A DNA stretch of 64,000 bases, from positions 1-64,000 of the forward strand of contig JAJPHF010000102.1 of assembly GCA_021325365.1 (NCBI GenBank), given 5' to 3'. Shown here in pieces: positions 25,519-34,769 of this stretch; position 1 is the stretch's first letter; each line of letters begins with the position of its first letter. Made by a program: the position numbers and the translations under genes. The notes beneath the pieces are model-generated. The model saw only the letters and a program-made list of their open reading frames with translations, did no database searches and had not been told where the DNA came from. This DNA is from Pseudomonadota bacterium. Its GTDB lineage: Bacteria; Chloroflexota; UBA6077; JAJPHF01.

Positions 25519-28500
25519 TTAGTCTACCACTTCGGCCGACGGGGCCGCCGGGAGGTCGGCGAGGCGCAGCGAGACGGCCTGCGAGATGGCATTGTCCACC
25601 ATCGTGATGCCATAGAGGACGTTGGCTGTCTCCATCGTGCCGCGGTTGTGGGTGATAACCAGGAACTGCGTGTGGGCGGCCTGGGCGCGGAGGAGCTGGG
25701 CGAAGCGCTGGACATTCGCCTCGTCGAGCGCGGCGTCGACCTCGTCGAGGACGCAGAAGGGGCTTGGGTGGACGCGCAGCAGGGCGAACAGCAGGGCCAC
25801 AGCGGTCAGCGCGCGCTCGCCGCCGGAGAGCGTGTGGAGGCTGTGAGCGCGCTTACCGGGCGGCTGGGCGATGACATCCACGCCGGCGGACAGCGTGTCC
25901 TCGTCCGCGGTCAACTCCAGGCGGGCCGTGCCGCCGCCGAACAGCGTGCGGAAACACTCGCCGAACGCCGCGTCCACAGCGGCGAACGCCTCCTCGAAGC
26001 GCTTGCGCATGCGGGCCTGTAGCTCGGCGCCGGCGCTCCGGAGGGCGGCGCTGGCGGCCTCCAGGTCGGCCGTCTGGCGCTCGGCGAACTCCTGGCGCTC
26101 GACGGCCGCGCGGTAGTCGTCGAGCGCCGAGGCGTCGACCGCGCCCACCGCGCGCAGCTCGCGCTGGCAGGCCGTCAGCCGGCGCCGGAGGGCGTCGAGG
26201 TCGACGGGGGCTTCCCTCACCCCCGGCCCCTCTCCCCCTGGGAGAGGGGCGTGCGGCCCCCGCTCCCCGTGGGCGGGGGCGGGAGGTGAGGGCCGCTCCC
26301 GAGCACTGGCGGCGGGCGACGGGGGAGCGGCGCCGTCGGCGAGGGCGAGCTGAACTGGGACGTCGGCGCCGTCGACAGCGCCGATCTCGGCGAGGAGGGC
26401 GGCTTGCTCGCGGCGGAGGGCGGCGAGGGCGTCGGCGGCGCGCTCGGCGGCGACGGTGGCCGCGGCGCGGGCCTCGTCGGCGGCGCGTAGCTCGCGCTGC
26501 AGGCGGCGCACCGTCTCGTCCAGCCGCGCGCGCTCGCTCGCGGCGGCGGCCGCCGCGTCCTGGAGCGAGCGCTGCTCGGCCTGCAAGGGGCCTAGCTCCT
26601 GGCTCGCGGCGGCAAGCCGGCGGTCGGCGCGCGCGCCCTGAGCGGCCAGGTCGGCAGCGGCGCGGGCGGCCTCGGCGGCCTGGGCGAGCAGGGCTTGCCG
26701 CTCGGCGGCGAGGCGCTCGACCTCGGCGGCCGCGCGCGCCGCCACGTCGCGGGCGGCGCGGGCGTTGGCGGTCGCGACGGTCACGGCGGCATCGGCGGCC
26801 GCCTGCTCGGCGGTCGCGGCCTGGACGGCCTGCTCGGCCTCGGCCAGCGCCGTCTCGGCCGCGCGCAGGGCAGCCTGGCAGGCGGCCTGCTCGGACAGCG
26901 CGGCCGTGCGCGCCGCCTCGGCCTGGGCCGCCTCGGCGGCGACGGCCTCCTGCGCGCGCGCCTCGCGGCCGACCTCGGCCTCCAGGCGGGCAAGCTCACG
27001 GCGCGCGGCCTCGGCCTCGTGGACGGCCAGGCGGCGGGCGTGCTCGGCGTCGCGGGCGGCCGCATCCGCCGCCGCCAGCGCCTCGCGGGCCGCCGCCTCG
27101 GCGGTGGCCGCCGCGCGCCCGGCCTGGTCCGCCGTCGCGAGTGTCGCCGCGGCGGCACGATGGGCGGCCTCGGCCGCGGCCAGCTCGTCCTGAAGCGCCT
27201 GGGCCTCACGCTGGTACGCCAGCAGGTGGGCGTCGCGGCCGTCGCGGCCCGCGGCCCACTCGCCGGCCGAGCGCACCACGGCGCCGTCGCGCGTGACGAT
27301 CTGGAACGCGGCGCCGGGCTCGGGCACGGCCAACAACCGCTCGTGGGCGGCCACGGCCTGCGGCAGCGTCTCCACCACGAGAGTCGTGCCGAGGTAGCGA
27401 GCGCAGAGGCCGTGGTGAGCGGGGTCCGTGTCCACCAGGTCCAGCGCGAGGCGCCAGCCGGGGAGGTCGGCGAGCGCGGCGGCGACCCATGCACGGAAGC
27501 GGGCCGCATCCCGCTCGCGCTGGCCGTCGCCGCCCTCGACGGTGGCGAACACCACGCGCGGCGCGTCGCGCTCGACCACGAGCTGGAGGCCGGCGAGGGC
27601 GCGCTCGGCCGCGGGGACCACGACGTGGCGCGCGGCAGCGTCGAGCGCGGCGGCGATGGCAGTCTGGTGCTCGGCCGCCACGCGGAGCAGCGTCCCGAGC
27701 AGCTGGTGTGCGCCGGCCGCGTGCAGCTCGGCCGTGGCGACCAGCTCCGGCGCGGCGGCCAGCACGCGGTCGAGCGCGGCGCGGCGGGCCTGCACGGCTT
27801 CGACGGCCGCGCGGGCGGTGTCGGCTTCGCGGCGGGCCGCCGCTACCGCCGCCGCGGCCGCCTGCCGCGCCGCGCTCGCCCGGCCGAGCGCCGCGGCGCG
27901 GCCGTCGCGCGCGGCCGCCGCGGCGGCGTGCGCCGTCTCGCGCTCGCGGACGACAGACTCGGCCGCCGCGAGGGCGGTGGCCGCCTGCGCGCGGCGGTCG
28001 CGGAGGGCCGCGAGGGCCGCGGCGCTGGCCTCGTGCCGTGCCGCGCCCCGCGCGACGGCCTGCTCGAGCCGCTGGCACTCGGCGGCGGCGCGCTGGGCGG
28101 CCTGTGCCGCCGCCTCGCGCGCGCGCCGCGCCGCCACGACGGGCGCGATCGCCTCGCGCGCCGCCGCGCGGCCGGCACGGGCCGCGGTCGTCGCCCGCGT
28201 CAAGACCGCCTCGGCCTCGCTCGCGGCCGCGGCCAGCGCGGCCGCCTCGCCGCTCGCCGCCTCGGCGCGCTGAGCGAGCGCGTCGGCCGCCGCGCGGCGC
28301 TCCGCGGCACGCGCCTCGGCGGCGGTCAGGCGCTCGCGGCCGACGGCCTGCTCGCGCAGCAGCCGCTCGCGCTCCGCGCGGAGGCGGCCTACCTGGTCGC
28401 GGAGCGCGGCCAGGCGCACCTCGCGGGGGCGGCGCGCCGCCTCGTCGGCGGCGCGCGCCGTCTCGACACGCGCCAGCTCCTGCTCCAGGGCGGTGCGCTG

Positions 28501-29259
28501 GGCGGTGGCGGCGGCGAGGGCCGCGGCGGTACTCGCCGCCTGCGCCTCCGCCTGCGCCAGGGCGGCACCGTAGTAGGCGGCGGCGAGCCCGGCGGCCTCG
28601 GCACAGACGCGCGCGCGGCGCTCGGCGCGGCGAGCGGCGTGGCGCAGGCGCTCGACCTCCGGCGCCAGCGCGGCGGTCAGGTCGCGGGCACGCTCCAGGT
28701 TGGCGGCTGTGGCGGCCAGCTTCTGCTCGGTCTCGGCGAGACGCAGGGCGTGGCGGCGCACGTCGGCGGCGTCTTCGAGCAGCACGCGGCGGTCCTCGGG
28801 GCGCTGGAGGACTAGCTGCTCGATCGTGCCCTGGCCGACGACGCAGTAGGAGTCGGGGCCGAGGCCGGCGCCCAGCAGCCACTCGGTCACGTCGCGCAGG
28901 CGCACGCGGTTGCCGTTCAGCAGGTACTCGCCCTCACCGGAGCGGTAGAGCCGCCGCGCGATGGCGACCTCGGCGAGGGGCAGGGGGATGCGCTCGTCGG
29001 CGTTGTCGAGCAGCAGGGTCACCTCGGCCATGCCGACGGCCTGGCGCTTACCGCCGCCGGCGAAGATGACGTCTTCGCCGCGCCGGCCACGCAGGGCGCG
29101 CACGCTCTGCTCGCCCAGCGCCCAGCGCACGGCGTCGGCCACGTTGCTCTTGCCAGAGCCGTTGGGGCCGACGATGGCGGTGATGCCCGGCTCGAAGACG
29201 AGGCGCGTGCGCTGGGGAAAGCTTTTGAAGCCGACTAGCTCGAGCTGTTTCAGGTACAT
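25519..29259 (-). CDS. smc: Chromosome segregation ATPase SMC
   Basis: A 1246-residue protein. N-terminal ATPase half: VGFKSFPQRTRLVFEPG and P-loop GPNGSGKSN at residues 31-39. Very Ala/Arg/Glu-rich coiled coils flank a globular hinge at roughly residues 510-670. The C-terminal half carries the signature LSGGERALTAVALLFALL (about 1144) and Walker B VLDEVDAALDEANV (about 1170) with the THNRGTME H-motif after it. SMC dimers with ScpA/ScpB extrude DNA loops and separate chromosomes. Residues about 990-1016 are encoded by an interspersed GC-rich repeat inserted in frame. ATG at 29259 begins MYLKQLELVGFKSF, the usual start. Long plus-strand open frames across this gene are GC shadows. Confidence 0.97.
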   Translation of the reverse strand: MYLKQLELVGFKSFPQRTRLVFEPGITAIVGPNGSGKSNVADAVRWALGEQSVRALRGRRGEDVIFAGGGKRQAVGMAEVTLLLDNADERIPLPLAEVAIARRLYRSGEGEYLLNGNRVRLRDVTEWLLGAGLGPDSYCVVGQGTIEQLVLQRPEDRRVLLEDAADVRRHALRLAETEQKLAATAANLERARDLTAALAPEVERLRHAARRAERRARVCAEAAGLAAAYYGAALAQAEAQAASTAAALAAATAQRTALEQELARVETARAADEAARRPREVRLAALRDQVGRLRAERERLLREQAVGRERLTAAEARAAERRAAADALAQRAEAASGEAAALAAAASEAEAVLTRATTAARAGRAAAREAIAPVVAARRAREAAAQAAQRAAAECQRLEQAVARGAARHEASAAALAALRDRRAQAATALAAAESVVRERETAHAAAAAARDGRAAALGRASAARQAAAAAVAAARREADTARAAVEAVQARRAALDRVLAAAPELVATAELHAAGAHQLLGTLLRVAAEHQTAIAAALDAAARHVVVPAAERALAGLQLVVERDAPRVVFATVEGGDGQRERDAARFRAWVAAALADLPGWRLALDLVDTDPAHHGLCARYLGTTLVVETLPQAVAAHERLLAVPEPGAAFQIVTRDGAVVRSAGEWAAGRDGRDAHLLAYQREAQALQDELAAAEAAHRAAAATLATADQAGRAAATAEAAAREALAAADAAARDAEHARRLAVHEAEAARRELARLEAEVGREARAQEAVAAEAAQAEAARTAALSEQAACQAALRAAETALAEAEQAVQAATAEQAAADAAVTVATANARAARDVAARAAAEVERLAAERQALLAQAAEAARAAADLAAQGARADRRLAAASQELGPLQAEQRSLQDAAAAAASERARLDETVRRLQRELRAADEARAAATVAAERAADALAALRREQAALLAEIGAVDGADVPVQLALADGAAPPSPAASARERPSPPAPAHGERGPHAPLPGGEGPGVREAPVDLDALRRRLTACQRELRAVGAVDASALDDYRAAVERQEFAERQTADLEAASAALRSAGAELQARMRKRFEEAFAAVDAAFGECFRTLFGGGTARLELTADEDTLSAGVDVIAQPPGKRAHSLHTLSGGERALTAVALLFALLRVHPSPFCVLDEVDAALDEANVQRFAQLLRAQAAHTQFLVITHNRGTMETANVLYGITMVDNAISQAVSLRLADLPAAPSAEVVD
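26214..26292. repeat. Interspersed GC-rich repeat inserted in frame in smc
   Basis: A 79-bp segment begins CCCTCAC and ends GTGAGGG (inverted ends) with inner CCCCTCTCCC-GGGAGAGGGG and CCCCCGCTCCCC-GGGGGCGGGAG palindromes. In the SMC frame it reads ERPSPPAPAHGERGPHAPLP then GGEGPGVRE, a peptide typical of this repeat when it falls inside genes. It interrupts the C-terminal coiled coil just before the LDALRRRLTACQREL helix. Confidence 0.75.
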
Positions 29260-29263
29260 GGGC

Positions 29264-29365
29264 AGCCGTCAGCCGTCAGCCATCAGTCGTCAGCGGGTTC
29301 TGGCGCGTCGGCAGTCGTGCCGGCGCTCACGCCTGCTGATAACTGGCCGCTGACGGCTGACGGCT
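29264..29365. repeat. Heptamer-array element with 17-bp perfect inverted ends (copy 1)
   Basis: AGCCGTCAGCCGTCAGC at 29264-29280 is repeated in exact reverse complement at 29349-29365. The left end is a 7-bp periodic array, CAGCCGT/CAGCCGT/CAGCCAT/CAGTCGT. The element starts four bases upstream of the smc start codon and covers the last 25 or so codons of rnc. Confidence 0.85.
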
Positions 29366-30089
29366 CGTCTCCCCACGTCGCGAGGGCGATCTCCGCGGCC
29401 GCCTGCTCGGCGGCGCGCTTGCTGCGCCCGCTGCCGCGCGCCACCGGCTGCCCGGCGATCTCGACCTCGATCGTGAAGATGGGGCCGTGCTGGGGGCCTT
29501 CGACGCCGACGACGCGGTAGCGCGGGACGGCGTCGCGCTCGGACTGGCTGCGCTGCTGGAGGCGCGACTTCGCGTCGAGCAGCGGCCGCTCGCCCTCGGC
29601 GCAGGCGAGCGTCGGCGCCACGAAGCGGTCGAGGAACTTGGCCACGCGCTTGAGGCCGCGGTCGAGGTACATCGCGCCGACGACCGCCTCGAAGGTGCGC
29701 GCGAGGAGCGCGTCGCGGTCGCGGCCGCCCGCGATCTCCTCGCCGCGCCCGAGCACGAGCGCCCGGCCGAGATCGACGGCGCGCGCCCAGCCCGCCAGGC
29801 TGGTTTCGCAGACGAGGGAGGCGCGCGTCACTGTCAGGACGCCCTCGCTGGCGGCGGGGTAGCGCGTGAACAAGCGCTCGGCGACGACCATGCCGATCAC
29901 AGCATCGCCGAGGAACTCCAGGCGCTCGTTGGAGGTGAGGTGCCATTCGGGGCGCTCGTTCACCGCCGAACGGTGGATCAGCGCGTGGAACAGCCGGCCG
30001 CGATCGCGAAAGCGGACCTTGAGGCGGCGTTCGAGGGCCGCCAGGTGGGAGTCCTGCTCGGGGGGAACCGGCAGCGACACGTCCGTCAT
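29283..30089 (-). CDS. rnc: Ribonuclease III
   Basis: A 268-residue protein. The RNase III signature NERLEFLGDAVIGMVVAERL is at about residues 49-68, with the Mg2+-binding acidic residues there and in TFEAVVGAMYLDRG near 133. The C-terminal dsRNA-binding domain runs from DAKSRLQQRSQSERDAVPRY to AEQAAAEIALATWGDEPS. The last 25 residues (SAVSGQLSAGVSAGTTADAP, then EPADD) are encoded by a repeat element and follow the natural end of the dsRBD, so they are probably a harmless tail. RNase III matures rRNA and cleaves double-stranded RNA. Transcription may be leaderless. Confidence 0.96.
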   Translation of the reverse strand: MTDVSLPVPPEQDSHLAALERRLKVRFRDRGRLFHALIHRSAVNERPEWHLTSNERLEFLGDAVIGMVVAERLFTRYPAASEGVLTVTRASLVCETSLAGWARAVDLGRALVLGRGEEIAGGRDRDALLARTFEAVVGAMYLDRGLKRVAKFLDRFVAPTLACAEGERPLLDAKSRLQQRSQSERDAVPRYRVVGVEGPQHGPIFTIEVEIAGQPVARGSGRSKRAAEQAAAEIALATWGDEPSAVSGQLSAGVSAGTTADAPEPADD

Positions 30090-30097
30090 GGCCAGGG

Positions 30098-30106
30098 ATT
30101 ATAGCA
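30098..30106 (-). promoter_or_regulatory. Extended -10 promoter of rnc, near-leaderless
   Basis: On the minus strand TGCTATAAT (consensus extended -10) ends eight bases before the rnc ATG. No -35 hexamer is evident and no Shine-Dalgarno precedes the ATG, so the transcript would begin at or next to the start codon. Confidence 0.6.
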
Positions 30107-30208
30107 GAACGGGCCGGCACGGCCGCCGCGGGCAAGCGTCAGGAACCTGCCTCAGCAGCTAACGGCGGGCGCGGGGAGCGGGGCCGGGTGACCCCACTCC
30201 CCGCGCCG

Positions 30209-30850
30209 TCAGGAGCGCGGGTTCTCGTCCACTGGCAACAGCTCGTCCGGGTCGCGCGCGGCCGTGGTGCGGGCCATGTCCTCGGCCCCGCTCAGGTACT
30301 GGCGACGATCGTTGCGCGTCAGATCGACGCCCGCGTCGCCGGGCCACTCGGGCGTGCCGTGCACGGCCTCCAGGTTGCACTGGTCGGCGCCGTGCCGCGC
30401 GAGCACGGCCTGGACGGCGTCGGCGCGGTCGGCCTGCGTACGCACGGCCAGGAGGACGCCGCCCTCACGCAGCCGATCGTGGTAGTACTGGGCCGTGTCG
30501 TGATCGACACCCGCGCTTTCGAGCGCCCCCACGACGCCGCCGACCACGGCGCCCGTGACGCCGCCGGTCACGGCGCCGGCCAGCGCCGCGGCCAGCGGGC
30601 CGACGGCGACGATCGGTCCGATCCCGGGGATGAGCATAGCCGCCACGCCGAGCAGAAGGCCTTCGACGACGCCGACGCCCGCGCCACTCGCCGCGGAGGC
30701 CTCCTGGTCACGGTGCAGCCCCTTGCCGCCCTCGACGCCGCGCCCGATCAGGCTGATCGCGTTCGTCGCGACGCCCTGTTGGCGGAGATCCTGGTAAGCG
30801 GCATCGGCCTTGGCGCGGTCGTGGAAGTAGCCCAGAACCGTGGTATCCAC
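30209..30850 (-). CDS. YflT/GSP17M-type general stress protein with glycine-zipper membrane segment
   Basis: A 213-residue protein. The N-terminal half, TTVLGYFHDRAKADAAYQDL then RQQGVATNAISLIGRG, fits the 'heat-induced stress protein YflT' domain. The middle is a hydrophobic Gly/Ala-rich segment (VVEGLLLGVAAMLIPGIGPI to GAVTGGVTGAVVGGVVGALE) like glycine-zipper hairpins. The C-terminal HYHDRLREGGVLLAV-type segment (here AQYYHDRLREGGVLLAV) repeats the fold, and the tail is acidic. GTG at 30850 has AAGGAG six bases upstream and is preferred to the open frame extending to 31045. Expected role in envelope or oxidative stress; not well characterised in the family. Confidence 0.75.
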   Translation of the reverse strand: MDTTVLGYFHDRAKADAAYQDLRQQGVATNAISLIGRGVEGGKGLHRDQEASAASGAGVGVVEGLLLGVAAMLIPGIGPIVAVGPLAAALAGAVTGGVTGAVVGGVVGALESAGVDHDTAQYYHDRLREGGVLLAVRTQADRADAVQAVLARHGADQCNLEAVHGTPEWPGDAGVDLTRNDRRQYLSGAEDMARTTAARDPDELLPVDENPRS

Positions 30851-31144
30851 GTTGCAACTCCTTCTACCTACGTGGCGCGCTCCCCGGCGCCGCGGTTGGC
30901 CGCCCTCGGTTTGCGAAGCGAGCGGCGCACGAATCGTGCCAGTGGGTGAGGGGGCCCCGCCTCCCAGGCTTGGGAGGGGATGGGGGCGCCTCCTCCCCCG
31001 AGAGTAAGAGGATAAAGGATAGGTAGGTGGGGGGACACCCCCCACGCCCCCCGGCAGGGTGTGGCGCGGAATACTGCGAGCGCCACTGCCCCTGCACCCC
31101 CGGGGACAGGGCCTGACCCATCCCGCTGTTGGGAGGGGGCGTGG
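30851..31144. other. Repeat-filled gap before the stress-protein gene
   Basis: No gene. Contains hairpins CTCCCA-GGCT-TGGGAG (about 30980-30995), a perfect GTGGGGGG-ACA-CCCCCCAC (31027-31045), and at 31060-31090 an inverted copy of the GGCAGTGGCGCT...TATTCCGCGCC module found twice inside the element at 20763-20982. Confidence 0.65.
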
Positions 31145-32482
<1,338 letters not shown>

Positions 32483-32495
32483 GGTGCCTTCTCCC

Positions 32496-33386
32496 TCAGG
32501 GCTGTGGGGCGATCGACGCCTGGTCGAGGAGCAGGCCGAGCGGCGCGGTGTCGCTCGGCACGAGGCGCCAGGTGCCGGCGAAGCGCCGCGGCGGGAGCGC
32601 ATCCGGCGCACCGCGCTCGGTTGTCTGGATCGTCACCGCCACCTCGGTGGGGCTGGCGCCAGGGCGCGTGTCGACGGTGACGCTCTCGGTGTCGCGGTAG
32701 CCGGCGGCCCAGGTGGGGAACGGGTTGGCGACCTGGAAGCGCGGAGTGAAGAAGGCGTAGGCGTCGTCGAGCGCGTGGCGGTCGAGCGCGTTGTAGAAGC
32801 CGCGCACGACGACCTCGGCGACGGTCAGCGGCCGGTCAGACTCGCCGCTCGGCTCCAGCCAGGTCTCGGCGCCGCCGACCAGCGCGCCGCCGCTGAGGCG
32901 GTACGGGCGGCGGACGAGCGCCGTGGGACAGCAGTTCGGGTCACCGCTGAAGTAGTACGGCTCATCGACGATGAGCTGGCCGCCGCCGATGCTGAGGCCT
33001 AGCTTGTAGCCGGACTGGCTGGCGACGAGGCGCGGGCGGGGCTCGGCCTGGTGGTAGACGAGGAAGCCGATGGTGCCGGCAGTGCCGCCGGAGAACAGCG
33101 GGATCACGGCCTCGTCCAGGCCGTCGCCGTCGATGTCGCCGTAGAGGACGTTGTCGACGAGCGGGTAGCCGGCGACCTGGTCGCCGCCGAGCGCCACCAG
33201 CAGGCAGGGCGCGCGACCGCCGAACGCCGGCGGGCAGTCGGCGCTGGCCTGCACGCCCGGCTCGGCGGCCAGCACCGCCAGCCAGTCGACGGCCTGAAGC
33301 GGCGTGCCCTGGGCGAGCGCGCGGCTGGGCCAGAGCAGCAAGGCCAGCAGGGCGACTGCGAGGCGCAGCCAGGCGGCCTTCGTCAT
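32496..33386 (-). CDS. Secreted protein with FG-GAP-like and NTF2-like regions
   Basis: A 296-residue protein with a clear signal peptide (LRLAVALLALLLWPSRALAQ). Mid-protein NVLYGDIDGDGLDEAVIPLF is an FG-GAP/VCBS-type calcium-binding repeat as found in surface beta-propellers. Residues 195-260 (VAEVVVRGFYNALDRHALDD, AYAFFTPRF) look like an NTF2/SnoaL-type alpha+beta domain, and three CxC/CC cysteines may form disulfides. Its ATG overlaps the stop of the upstream DUF6194 gene by four bases. It sits between tldD and tldE in a minus-strand run. Function unknown. Confidence 0.72.
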   Translation of the reverse strand: MTKAAWLRLAVALLALLLWPSRALAQGTPLQAVDWLAVLAAEPGVQASADCPPAFGGRAPCLLVALGGDQVAGYPLVDNVLYGDIDGDGLDEAVIPLFSGGTAGTIGFLVYHQAEPRPRLVASQSGYKLGLSIGGGQLIVDEPYYFSGDPNCCPTALVRRPYRLSGGALVGGAETWLEPSGESDRPLTVAEVVVRGFYNALDRHALDDAYAFFTPRFQVANPFPTWAAGYRDTESVTVDTRPGASPTEVAVTIQTTERGAPDALPPRRFAGTWRLVPSDTAPLGLLLDQASIAPQP

Positions 33387-33874
33387 GCTTCCTCCTCGCG
33401 CGTCGTCTGCCCTCGGGCATGCCTGGCGACGGCGCGCTGGTAAGCCTCGGCGAGCAAGGGCTGCACAGACTCGAACGTCTCGGCGCTGGGGTTGAGCACA
33501 CAGACCCAGGACTGCGGCGCGTAGACGGGATGCGGCAGTAGCTGGTCCAAGGTCGTGAAGTCGTGGCCAGTGCTGACGGGTACGCCGGCGCCGGGAGGAG
33601 CGGGTGGCGGGCCGAACAAGGAGCGGTAGGTGTCCCGGCTGACGCCGACGTTCAGGCGGAAGACGCCTGGGCGGTTGAGGTTCGAGGCGCAGTCGAAGTC
33701 GCCGTAGTCTTTGGTCACGATGGTGGCGAAGGGGAAGCGGTGCTTCGGGTCAAGCCTCTGATCGGGATCGTACATGAAGAATGTGTCGCCCGCCGCGATG
33801 CCCTCCGTCACGGTGAGCACGTCGACGTCGGCAAACGTGTCGCGAATGTACTGGATGATGGCGTCCGGGTCCAT
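33383..33874 (-). CDS. DUF6194 family protein
   Basis: A 163-residue cytoplasmic protein: MDPDAIIQYIRDTFADVDVL, GDTFFMYDPDQR, FPFATIVTKDYGDFDCASNL, PGVFRLNVGVSRDTYRSLFG, then LDQLLPHPVYAPQSWVCVLN and an ETFESVQPLLAEAYQRAV helix. I recognise this as DUF6194, common in actinobacteria and some Chloroflexota, with a MmcQ/YjbR-like look but no assigned function. ATG at 33874 has GGAGGA eight bases upstream. Coupled to the next gene by an ATGA overlap. Its presence between tldD and tldE beside an Imm21-like gene is unexplained. Confidence 0.8.
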   Translation of the reverse strand: MDPDAIIQYIRDTFADVDVLTVTEGIAAGDTFFMYDPDQRLDPKHRFPFATIVTKDYGDFDCASNLNRPGVFRLNVGVSRDTYRSLFGPPPAPPGAGVPVSTGHDFTTLDQLLPHPVYAPQSWVCVLNPSAETFESVQPLLAEAYQRAVARHARGQTTREEEA

Positions 33875-33994
33875 GCTGGCGTCCTCCGCGAGCGGTCGCG
33901 TGGTCAACCGAGTGCTGGCTGTGCTCACTGATTTTGGCAGGCGCGCGCTCGCGTTCACTACACCGACGTGCGGAGATCGGCCGACGCCGGGGCT

Positions 33995-34036
33995 GCGGCC
34001 TGACGGCCGCGGGCGGGCACGAGACCCGCCCCTACA
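33995..34036. repeat. GC-rich palindromic repeat (same module as inside 11638-11755)
   Basis: GCGGCCTGACGGCCGCGGGC, then GGGCACGAGACCCGCCCCTAC. Matches 11681-11724 and, more loosely, 20921-20951. Two nested palindromes, GGCCTGACGGCC and GGCGGG...CCCGCC. Confidence 0.7.
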
Positions 34037-34133
34037 GCATGCCGATGCGGACGTCGCAGATCCCACGACCATCAATTGCACAATCGCAGAGTTCAGCGGC
34101 ACAGAAGTATTCGCTCCCACACTCAGTTCCCGG
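34032..34133 (-). pseudogene. Remnant/echo of a tldD 3' end behind the Imm21-like gene
   Basis: Immediately after the Imm21-like stop, in the same frame, the minus strand reads PGTECGSEYFCAAELCDCAI then DGRGICDVRIGML and a stop. Its end matches the TldD end RNVRVGVL. At DNA level 34035-34060 and 34769-34794 agree at 21 of 26 bases and all five differences are transitions. This looks like a diverged duplicate of the tldD terminus left when the immunity-like gene was inserted or duplicated. It has no start codon of its own. Confidence 0.45.
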
Positions 34134-34769
34134 TCATAGCGGTCGCAGCCGCAGGACCAGGGTGTCTTCGATGTCAAGCCGGCGACGCTCCACGGCGTAG
34201 TGACCAGGCAAGACGCTGACGGGGAGATAGTTGCCGATGGCCGCGAAATTCCAACGGCCGCTTGGAAGCTCAACAGATGCGCCGTCGTTGACAGCGTGCA
34301 TCAGCACCAGCTTATCGCTGGCAATCAGGTACTCCGGAATAGCTGGCTCCCAGCCGAATTCCGGCGCTCGCCGCAGCTCATCGAGCACCCGTTCGGCGTC
34401 CACCTGGTCCCTCGGGTCCACGTCGAGCGCCAGCATCACGCCTGGCTGCAGATCAAGACGCAGCCAACTGACTAGAGTGGTCGGTTCGAGCGACTCAGCC
34501 AGTACGATCGCTCGCCCCGGCCCTACATCCAACAACGCAGGGAACTCCGTCACCGCGCACGCGCGCTCGTAGTCGTCGGGTGGAGGGCGGTAGCTGACGC
34601 CTGGTTGATACTGGTCAGCGCCCGACCAATACGAAACCAAATTTCCGGGAATGACGAGCATCGGGCCGCCATCGTTGCAGAACGGCACGCTGAATGGCTC
34701 GTAGGTGCTCACGATCCAGGCCCCCGTTGAGAGTTCGCGGCAAAATGGGTGGCGAAGGCCAGCGCTCAT
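34134..34769 (-). CDS. Imm21-like immunity family protein
   Basis: A 211-residue cytoplasmic protein. The N-terminal WIVSTYEPFSVPFCNDGGPM, then LVIPGNLVSYWSGADQYQ and DDYERACAV, GPGRAIVLAESLEPTTLVSW, follow the Imm21 pattern (W...GGP..l.Ip..l...W.G, DYerAc, g.a.vL.dep..T.w). The second half (YLIASDKLVLMHAVNDGASV, LPSGRWNFAAIGNYLPVSVL) looks like a beta-rich extension. Imm21 proteins neutralise polymorphic toxins, but no toxin gene is in the window. The ATG overlaps the tldD stop (ATGA), so it is translated from the tldD transcript. The family call is by eye. Confidence 0.6.
   Translation of the reverse strand: MSAGLRHPFCRELSTGAWIVSTYEPFSVPFCNDGGPMLVIPGNLVSYWSGADQYQPGVSYRPPPDDYERACAVTEFPALLDVGPGRAIVLAESLEPTTLVSWLRLDLQPGVMLALDVDPRDQVDAERVLDELRRAPEFGWEPAIPEYLIASDKLVLMHAVNDGASVELPSGRWNFAAIGNYLPVSVLPGHYAVERRRLDIEDTLVLRLRPL

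Noticed and set aside
26695..28815. Long plus-strand open frame opposite smc
   Set aside because: Arg/Gly/Ala-rich shadow typical of high-GC antisense; smc has full family motifs on the other strand.
29263..29370. CRISPR-like array from the short CAGCCRT repeats
   Set aside because: Repeat unit is 7 bp without spacers and the two arrays are inverted; a palindromic element, not CRISPR.
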